Assembly: GCA_002315935.1 (NCBI GenBank)
Contig: DCII01000064.1
Span: 30,151-51,758 of the forward strand
Source of the DNA: Ruminococcaceae bacterium UBA1730
GTDB taxonomy: Bacteria > Bacillota > Clostridia > Oscillospirales > Acutalibacteraceae
Length of the DNA stretch: 21,608 nucleotides
Reading direction: 5' to 3'
This document shows positions 16,857 to 21,608 of this stretch, piece after piece. The notes beneath the pieces are model-generated. The model searched no databases. It was not told where the DNA came from and saw only the letters and a program-made list of their open reading frames with translations. Position 1 is the stretch's first letter, and each line of letters begins with the position of its first letter. Made by a program: the position numbers and the translations under genes.

Positions 16857-18689
16857 ATGAAGAAGCAAATCAAGCGCATTCTCTCAGTAATTCTCTGCGT
16901 TGCTATGCTCGTTCCCATCGCATCGGTAGTCGGCAGTGCAGCAGAAACCGGCTCAGAAGCAGAATATCCCATCGTTTTTGTAACAGGTATAGGTCAGTCA
17001 TACAGCTACTATTATGAAAATGTTGAAGATGCAAAGGCGGATATTGCCGATAATGCAACAGACAGAGCAAACGCTCGCTGGAATCTTTTCTGCAATGATT
17101 TCAGCTTTGCATTCAAAGAGCCCAAAACCATTCTTTCAATTATAGCCGTTGCAGGCGGACTTTTGGGCACTCTTTTCACAGGCTTTAACCTTCTTCCCAA
17201 AAAGCAGGTTGATTCACTCGTAAAAACACTTTTCAGATTCAACACAATCAACGAAGAGGGTTATCTTCCCGAAAATGTTGTAACTCCCAGAGCGGATTGC
17301 AGTGTTGCCGAAATGACCAAGGAGCAGAAAGAAAACTTCTACAGAACCATTCCCTGCCAAGAAGTGGTCGGAGATGTCGGTGAGGATATGCTTTATTGCT
17401 TCAATTATTCGGCATTCTCATTCACATTCAACAATTCGGATGACCTTGACAAGTTCATTGATGAGGTTGTTCTTCCGCAGACAGGTGCAGAAAAGGTTGT
17501 TCTTGTTCCCATGAGCATGGGTGCGTCGGTAGTAAGTGCTTATCTTCATGATTACGGCACAGAAGGCAAGGTTGCCAGAGTAGTCAGCATCGTCGGTGCA
17601 TGGCTCGGCAGTGACATTCTTGCTGACCTTATTGAGCTTAAGTTTTCCGATGATTCAAAAGAAAAGTTCTATAACGGCGTTCTTGCAGACCTTATCGGCG
17701 AGCCTTGGGGCTATCTTGTAAATATCATTCTTCATTTCTTCAGATATGAAGCAGGCAGAGGCATGGTTGACACAATTCTCAACTCAATAGTTGAAAATCT
17801 TGTTATGAAAACTCCCTCTCTCTGCGGACTTGTTCCTCCCGACAGATATGAGGCAATCAGAAAGGCAAGACTTGAGGGCAAGGATGATATGGCTTATATT
17901 ATGGAACAGACCGACAGATATTACCATGTTCAGAGCACTCTTGAAGAAACAGTTACCGATCTTCATGACAACTACGGCGTTGATTTCTTCTATATTGCAG
18001 GCTACGGTCTCGGCTTCGGCGATGTAAGCAGTGACTATGAATTCTTCAAATTCATGAATACCGCAAACACCACCAACTCCGATGAAATCATTCAGATTGA
18101 ATCAACAGCAACAGGTGCAACCTGCGTTGCGGCCGGCGAGCAGTTTGATTCAGCTTATCTCAACAGTCATGATGCAAAATATATCTCTCCCGATAAGTCA
18201 GTTGATATTTCAACCTGCTATTTCCCCAACAGAGTATGGCTCTTTGAAAATCAGAAGCATGAGCTTGAAAACAACAACACCGCTCTTAAGCTTGCTTTCG
18301 AGATTGCCTGCGGCAAGATTGATAATAACGAGCAGAACACGGAAAAATATCCTATCTTCAATGAATCGAGAGACCTCAAGAAGCTCAAGAGAAGCTATAT
18401 TCCCGACCTTGAAGCATGGCTTGAAAAGAACACACCGAATGCAGAGCAGCAGAAGCTTATTGATGATAACACAAAGGCTGTCAATGACATGATGGCAAGA
18501 ACCGTCAATGACAGAGATGCCGATGATGCGATTATTCAGGATTATTATGATATGCTTGTTGAGCTTGGCGTTTATTCTGCTCCCGAAGAGCCGAGTAAAT
18601 CCGATGTTGCTCTTAACAACATTCTTAAGAAGGCAAACGATTTCGTTTGGAAAACATGGGGTCCCAAGGGCTTCCTTCAGATTTTTTAA
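16857..18689 (+). CDS. secreted alpha/beta-hydrolase, lipase/esterase-like (610 aa)
   Basis: The ATG follows AGAAAGGA with 8 bases between. Residues 1-29 form a signal peptide (KKQIKR, then a hydrophobic run ending near GSAA). The mature part opens with Y-P-I-V-F-V-T-G-I-G-Q-S, the strand and oxyanion turn seen at the start of lipase-type hydrolases. The nucleophile elbow is V-P-M-S-M-G-A with Ser220; the usual first Gly of GxSxG is Pro here. Asp446 in S-P-D-K-S-V-D matches the place of the family's GDGTV acid, and His468 (N-Q-K-H-E) is a good catalytic His. A hydrophobic stretch at 91-113 could be a membrane segment or part of a lid. The C-terminal 120 residues are helical and unassigned. 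Substrate unknown; an acyl ester or lipid is inferred. It has its own promoter and ends in its own terminator. Confidence 0.88.
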   Translation: MKKQIKRILSVILCVAMLVPIASVVGSAAETGSEAEYPIVFVTGIGQSYSYYYENVEDAKADIADNATDRANARWNLFCNDFSFAFKEPKTILSIIAVAGGLLGTLFTGFNLLPKKQVDSLVKTLFRFNTINEEGYLPENVVTPRADCSVAEMTKEQKENFYRTIPCQEVVGDVGEDMLYCFNYSAFSFTFNNSDDLDKFIDEVVLPQTGAEKVVLVPMSMGASVVSAYLHDYGTEGKVARVVSIVGAWLGSDILADLIELKFSDDSKEKFYNGVLADLIGEPWGYLVNIILHFFRYEAGRGMVDTILNSIVENLVMKTPSLCGLVPPDRYEAIRKARLEGKDDMAYIMEQTDRYYHVQSTLEETVTDLHDNYGVDFFYIAGYGLGFGDVSSDYEFFKFMNTANTTNSDEIIQIESTATGATCVAAGEQFDSAYLNSHDAKYISPDKSVDISTCYFPNRVWLFENQKHELENNNTALKLAFEIACGKIDNNEQNTEKYPIFNESRDLKKLKRSYIPDLEAWLEKNTPNAEQQKLIDDNTKAVNDMMARTVNDRDADDAIIQDYYDMLVELGVYSAPEEPSKSDVALNNILKKANDFVWKTWGPKGFLQIF

Positions 18690-18694
18690 AAAGC

Positions 18695-18727
18695 AAAAGC
18701 CTTTCTCTTCGGAGAAGGGCTTTTCTG
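18695..18727 (+). terminator. intrinsic terminator with UUCG tetraloop, or attenuator before gene 3
   Basis: A 13-bp stem (18695-18707 with 18712-18724, one G.U pair, no bulge) closes a TTCG loop and carries its own TTTT on the 3' arm. It starts 5 bases after the hydrolase stop codon and ends only 19 bases before the next start codon at 18744. No convincing promoter lies between them, so it may act as a partial terminator that lowers expression of the downstream pair. Confidence 0.85.
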
Positions 18728-18743
18728 AAAAAGAGGATAATAA

Positions 18744-19448
18744 ATGAAACTTAAAGTTGCATCCTTCAATATTCTTCATTGCGAGGATTTTCAAAAAGAA
18801 AAAATTGATTATGATGCTTTTGCACAGCTTATTTCTTCTCTTGATGCCGATGTTATCGGTCTCAACGAGGTTCACGGAAACGGAAGCTGGAAGGATTATG
18901 ACCCGCAGGCTGAAATTCTCGGAGCAAAAACGGGTTACAACAGCTTTTTTGCAAAGGCAACGGAGCTTGACGGCACAAATCCTTTCGGCAATGCGGTGCT
19001 CACAAGGAAAGAAATCAGAAGCGTTGAGGTTATTCCTGTTCCCGACCCGGAGCCGAAAGGATATGACGGATATTACGAAACACGCTGCGTTCTGAAAATG
19101 AAGATTGCAAATCCCGCTCTTACCGTGCTGATTACTCATTTCGGTCTCAATCCCGATGAGCAGGAGAATGCAGTCAGGATAATTCTTGACAATATTGAGA
19201 ACGAGAGATGTATTCTCATGGGAGACCTCAATGTGAAGCCCGATAATGAAATTCTCAATCCCATCCGTGAAAGAATGCTGGACACCGCCTATGCAAGCGA
19301 TGATGCTCTTCTTTCATTCCCGTCAGATGCTCCCGACCGCAAGATAGACTTCATTTTTACAAGCAAGGATATAAAAACAGTCAGCGTTGAAGTGCCTAAC
19401 AAGGTGCTTTCAGACCACCTGCCGATAACGGCAGAAATAGAATTCTGA
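18744..19448 (+). CDS. endonuclease/exonuclease/phosphatase (EEP) family protein (234 aa)
   Basis: ATG after AAGAGGA (18731-18737) with 6 bases between. The whole protein is one EEP domain with the family residues in order: Asn9 (SFNI), Glu42 (LNEVH), Arg114, His132 (THFGLN), Asp161 and Asn163 (GDLN), Asp202 (KIDFIF), and Asp224-His225 (SDHLP). These form the Mg-dependent phosphoesterase site used by exonuclease III, DNase I, sphingomyelinase and inositol phosphatases. There is no signal peptide or membrane segment, so it is probably cytosolic. Its length, shorter than DNA-repair exonuclease III, and the absence of clear DNA-binding loops make a small-molecule phosphodiester or lipid-head-group substrate as likely as a nucleic acid. 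The gene starts 20 bases after a terminator hairpin and is 16 bases from gene 4, with which it is probably co-transcribed. Confidence 0.9.
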   Translation: MKLKVASFNILHCEDFQKEKIDYDAFAQLISSLDADVIGLNEVHGNGSWKDYDPQAEILGAKTGYNSFFAKATELDGTNPFGNAVLTRKEIRSVEVIPVPDPEPKGYDGYYETRCVLKMKIANPALTVLITHFGLNPDEQENAVRIILDNIENERCILMGDLNVKPDNEILNPIRERMLDTAYASDDALLSFPSDAPDRKIDFIFTSKDIKTVSVEVPNKVLSDHLPITAEIEF

Positions 19449-19464
19449 AAAGGAGAAAAAGATT

Positions 19465-20415
19465 ATGTTTTTCTGGAGAATAATTTCAGCAATCGCAACC
19501 TTCGGAATGCTTATTTACGGCGTTTTCGCAGGAACGAATTTCAATGATTACACATCGAATTACAAAAAGAATGTTGAAGCTGCGGCCTATGAAAATGATT
19601 TTGATTCGGCAATTCCGCAGACTGAAATTTATAAGATGATTGATTCTCACCTCAAATCAGGCGGTACAAAGGAAAAGAAGGTTATTGTTATCGGCTATGA
19701 CGGATGCCGTGCAGATGTTGTTTCGTTGTATAAAAACAGCGAAAAGAGTGCAATCAAAGCTCTTCTTGCAGACGGCGGTCATCTTAAGCTTTCTTATTGC
19801 GGCGGTGTAAACTATCCTGTTATCAATAAGCAGAAGACCTCAACCGCTCCCGGCTGGTGCTCAATGCTTACCGGTAAATGGGCAGCGGAAACGGGAATAA
19901 CGGATAACAGCATCGTCAAGTCAAATGATTATCTCACTCTTCTTACAACAGAGGTTGAAAGCAAAACAATTGATTCATCTGCTTTCTATGTTTCATGGAA
20001 CGGACATTTTGTTGATGAAGACAGCACATATTATCTCGAAAAGAAATATGCTGAGGATAAGAATCTTGATGTCGTCATGCTTGATGCAGATAACGATGCA
20101 GGAACCTATGCAAATGTTAAGGCAGATATTATGGGCACAGAATGCTCCGATTTCATTTTCTCAATCTTTGAATATTGCGATCATTACGGTCATGACACAG
20201 GCTTCTGCATCAATAATCCCGATCAGGTCAAGGGATTTGCAGAGCAGGAGAGCGATGCAGTTGATATAATCAACGCCATCAAAGCCCGTGAAAATTATGC
20301 AAACGAGGATTGGCTTATCATTCTTACATCCGACCACGGCGGATATAACACGGGTCATGGCGGACCGACAATGCAGGAGAGATACACATTTATCTGCACA
20401 AATAAGGATTTCTGA
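19465..20415 (+). CDS. alkaline phosphatase superfamily (phosphodiesterase/sulfatase-like) protein (316 aa)
   Basis: ATG follows AGGAG (19451-19455) with 9 bases between. Residues 4-22 are a hydrophobic signal or signal-anchor segment, so the domain acts outside the membrane. The two-metal site of the superfamily is present: Asp79 (GYDGCRAD), a nucleophile Ser/Thr in K-T-S-T-A-P-G-W (125-127), Asp239 and His243 (CDHYGHDTG), Asp290-His291 (SDHGG) and His298 (TGHGG). This set occurs in nucleotide pyrophosphatases, phosphodiesterases and related sulfatase-like enzymes; the exact substrate cannot be told. The protein stops 12 residues after the point (Q-E-R-Y) where relatives continue into a final strand and a V-D-x-A-P-T-type segment, so the C-terminus is short. 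It is paired with the EEP gene upstream. Confidence 0.88.
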   Translation: MFFWRIISAIATFGMLIYGVFAGTNFNDYTSNYKKNVEAAAYENDFDSAIPQTEIYKMIDSHLKSGGTKEKKVIVIGYDGCRADVVSLYKNSEKSAIKALLADGGHLKLSYCGGVNYPVINKQKTSTAPGWCSMLTGKWAAETGITDNSIVKSNDYLTLLTTEVESKTIDSSAFYVSWNGHFVDEDSTYYLEKKYAEDKNLDVVMLDADNDAGTYANVKADIMGTECSDFIFSIFEYCDHYGHDTGFCINNPDQVKGFAEQESDAVDIINAIKARENYANEDWLIILTSDHGGYNTGHGGPTMQERYTFICTNKDF

Positions 20416-20459
20416 GTTTCAGAGCCGAAAAAAGCTGTAGCTTACCGAAATAATATAAT

Positions 20460-20510
20460 CCCCATATTGCAGTCTTGATTTTTGTTGTTTCAAGTGCGTG
20501 CTCTATGGGG
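20460..20510 (+). terminator. imperfect hairpin after genes 3-4, possible terminator
   Basis: CCCCATA (20460-20466) pairs with TATGGGG (20504-20510), GCA (20469-20471) with TGC (20499-20501), and CTTGA (20474-20478) with TCAAG (20490-20494), leaving an 11-base loop and two internal loops. A moderately T-rich stretch, TTGTTTCAGTTTTG, follows. It lies 44 bases after the stop of gene 4. The internal loops make it a weaker terminator than the two upstream ones; it could instead be a structured RNA element. Confidence 0.4.
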
Positions 20511-20511
20511 T

Positions 20512-20529
20512 TGTTTCAGTTTTGAAACA
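20512..20529. other. 7-bp inverted repeat TGTTTCA/TGAAACA upstream of the lipoprotein promoter
   Basis: TGTTTCA (20512-20518) and TGAAACA (20523-20529) form an exact palindrome with a 4-base centre, ending 13 bases before the -35 box at 20543. Its spacing and dyad shape fit a regulator binding site, either activator or repressor. It may also be just the T-rich tail of the hairpin before it. Confidence 0.4.
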
Positions 20530-20542
20530 CAATTGATTCTAT

Positions 20543-20571
20543 TTGACACATAATATTCAAAGTGATATAAT
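20543..20571 (+). promoter_or_regulatory. perfect consensus sigma-A promoter of the lipoprotein gene
   Basis: TTGACA (20543-20548), a 17-base spacer and TATAAT (20566-20571) match the consensus at all 12 positions and at the ideal spacing. Transcription should start near 20578, about 28 bases before the ATG. A promoter this good without an activator suggests strong expression, or repression by a bound protein. Confidence 0.9.
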
Positions 20572-20595
20572 AACAAATAAAATTGCTAAATATTC

Positions 20596-20601
20596 GGGAG
20601 G
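20596..20601 (+). promoter_or_regulatory. ribosome binding site that fixes the lipoprotein start
   Basis: GGGAGG lies 4 bases before the ATG at 20606. An in-frame TTG at 20543 would add 21 residues, but that TTG is part of the -35 box and upstream of the transcription start, and the added residues would bury the signal peptide. The ATG at 20606 is therefore the start. Confidence 0.9.
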
Positions 20602-20605
20602 ACAT

Positions 20606-21508
20606 ATGAAAAAGTTTTTATCGGTTTTTCTTATAATTTCAATTGTTTTCGCTTTTTCTGCCTGCACGGGCAAGGAACCCGAAAACGAATCCACAACGGT
20701 TGAAAACGGCTTTGAGGTTGTTGATAACAAAACAACCGAAGCAACATCCGAAGCCGGCGAAACATCAACCGAAGCTGTCAGCGAAAGCGAAACGGCAACT
20801 GAGGCAACAACGGTTGCGGAGGAAAAAATGCCCGAAACAATCGAAGAGGTTGTTGCAAAATACAAGGAAGTTATGGACCAGGCAAAAATGAAGGATAAGC
20901 CCGGATTTACAAGGCTCGATTATCAGGAGCTTCTTTCAGATTCGGAAAACAGAGTTATAGCATCGGGCGAAGGTCTTCTCAATGCCGCTCTTACTCTTGC
21001 AGGCAACTTCATGAAAACGAGAAAAGAAGCGGAAAAGAAGCCTACCGTCGGCGAAAAGGGCGGAGATATGGAAGCCTTTCCACTCAGAGGAACATCGCAC
21101 GGTTGCCTTCTCAACGGAGCAAAAGGTGTTAAGAACGCAAAATGCGAAAAGCTCAACAACGGCTATTACAAAATAACGATGGTTCTTGAAGCCGAAAAGA
21201 ATCCCGAACCCACTCCGGCAGGTTCAAATGTTGCTCCGAGCATCACGGGTTCGGTATGCAGTCCCATTTCAAAGGCTGAAATTGATGCAGACCTTGCAAC
21301 GGGTCTTTTCAAGGATATAACCTATTCGCTCACCTATCATGACTGCGAAACGGTTCTGATTTTCAACCCCGAAAACAACCATGTTTATTCGCAGGAGCAG
21401 ACAAACCATGTTACAATCAAGGGTGCAGGCACAATCGGCTTCGTTACCCTCGATATTCAGAAGCAGGAGCTTGTTAACCATGTTGTTATCAAGGACCTGA
21501 AGTATTAA
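20606..21508 (+). CDS. lipoprotein of unknown function (300 aa)
   Basis: Residues 1-20 are a lipoprotein signal peptide (MKKFL, hydrophobic core, F-S-A-C with Cys20 as the lipidated residue). Residues 26-75 are a Thr/Glu/Ser/Ala-rich flexible linker with repeated T-E-A units. The rest (about 76-300) has a short helical start (TIEEVVAKYKEVMDQ), then a beta-rich part with Cys167, Cys180, Cys218 and Cys247. The ordering resembles lipoproteins often seen in Clostridia, with a linker, a helical start that binds nothing obvious, and a late Y-x-x-C strand, but I cannot name a family or function. It is the last gene; its TAA stop (21506-21508) is formed by the inner TTAA edge of the right 104-bp repeat. 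It has its own strong promoter. Confidence 0.9.
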   Translation: MKKFLSVFLIISIVFAFSACTGKEPENESTTVENGFEVVDNKTTEATSEAGETSTEAVSESETATEATTVAEEKMPETIEEVVAKYKEVMDQAKMKDKPGFTRLDYQELLSDSENRVIASGEGLLNAALTLAGNFMKTRKEAEKKPTVGEKGGDMEAFPLRGTSHGCLLNGAKGVKNAKCEKLNNGYYKITMVLEAEKNPEPTPAGSNVAPSITGSVCSPISKAEIDADLATGLFKDITYSLTYHDCETVLIFNPENNHVYSQEQTNHVTIKGAGTIGFVTLDIQKQELVNHVVIKDLKY

Positions 21509-21608
21509 GGAAACGCTGAATAAATGCATCGTCGCATCTTTTCGGTCTGTTTTGGCGTAAAATGCGTTACAAAACCTTGAAATACACAAAGTATATCTGC
21601 GGTTTTGT
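21505..21608 (-). repeat. 104-bp dispersed/inverted repeat, right copy
   Basis: Inverted copy of 12-115 with six substitutions and no gap. It runs exactly to the last base of the window, so its true outer end is unknown. ACAAAACC (21569-21576) and GGTTTTGT (21601-21608) form the outer stem. On the + strand the inner stem carries an A-C mismatch where the opposite strand has a G.U pair. Its inner end supplies the stop codon of the lipoprotein gene. Confidence 0.95.

Noticed and set aside
18210..19139. 309-codon open frame on the - strand
   Set aside because: It is antisense to the end of the hydrolase and the start of the EEP gene, runs through the terminator hairpin, and its Cys/Ile/Phe-rich product has no family features, while the + strand genes show clear motifs.
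20454..20459. TATAAT as a promoter for a small RNA in the intergenic region
   Set aside because: No -35 box stands at a useful distance, and the start point would fall inside the hairpin, so the structure would not be transcribed whole.
20543..20605. TTG-initiated extension of the lipoprotein
   Set aside because: The TTG is the -35 box of a perfect promoter and lies upstream of the predicted transcription start; the ATG at 20606 has a GGGAGG and opens directly with a lipoprotein signal peptide.

Overview
The window looks like a piece of a Gram-positive, low-to-middle GC Clostridia genome, most likely a gut or rumen Oscillospirales/Ruminococcaceae-type organism. The grounds are strong GGAGG-type ribosome binding sites, sigma-A promoters, a giant secreted InlB-repeat protein, a Thr/Glu/Ser-rich lipoprotein, and TAA/TGA stops in the standard code. 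This is a judgement from style, not a database match. All five genes are on the + strand.

Layout. Positions 12-115 carry a 104-bp repeat, and the same repeat in inverted orientation (98/104 identical) ends the window at 21505-21608. Between them lie: (1) 186-16706, a 5506-residue secreted giant built from about 40 InlB/Listeria-Bacteroides-type repeat modules, with extra beta-sandwich and Ig-like domains, a Pro-rich linker and an amphipathic tail; (2) 16857-18689, a secreted alpha/beta-hydrolase (lipase/esterase-like) with its own promoter; (3) 18744-19448, a cytosolic endonuclease/exonuclease/phosphatase (EEP) family enzyme; (4) 19465-20415, a membrane-anchored or secreted alkaline-phosphatase-superfamily enzyme; (5) 20606-21508, a lipoprotein of unknown function behind a perfect consensus promoter. 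No stretch longer than 190 bases lacks a gene.

How it may work together. Four of the five products carry an export signal, so this is mainly a cell-surface locus. Gene 1 is separated from gene 2 by a good intrinsic terminator. Gene 2 is separated from genes 3-4 by a UUCG-loop terminator only 20 bases before the gene 3 start, so genes 3-4 may depend on read-through. Genes 3 and 4 are 16 bases apart and form a phosphoesterase pair. A division of labour (giant adhesin/scaffold, surface esterase, phosphoesterases, lipoprotein) is plausible, but the sequence does not show a shared substrate.

Most worth a second look: the inverted 104-bp repeats, which could be ends of an element but equally an interspersed repeat where an assembly stopped; the regular higher-order pattern of the giant protein's repeats, including a variant whose Gly-Tyr turn is replaced by an inserted segment; a homologous pair of beta-sandwich domains near the two ends of the array; an EF-hand-like calcium loop; and an AT-rich internal block. 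I saw no transposase, integrase, tRNA, rRNA, CRISPR or phage gene.
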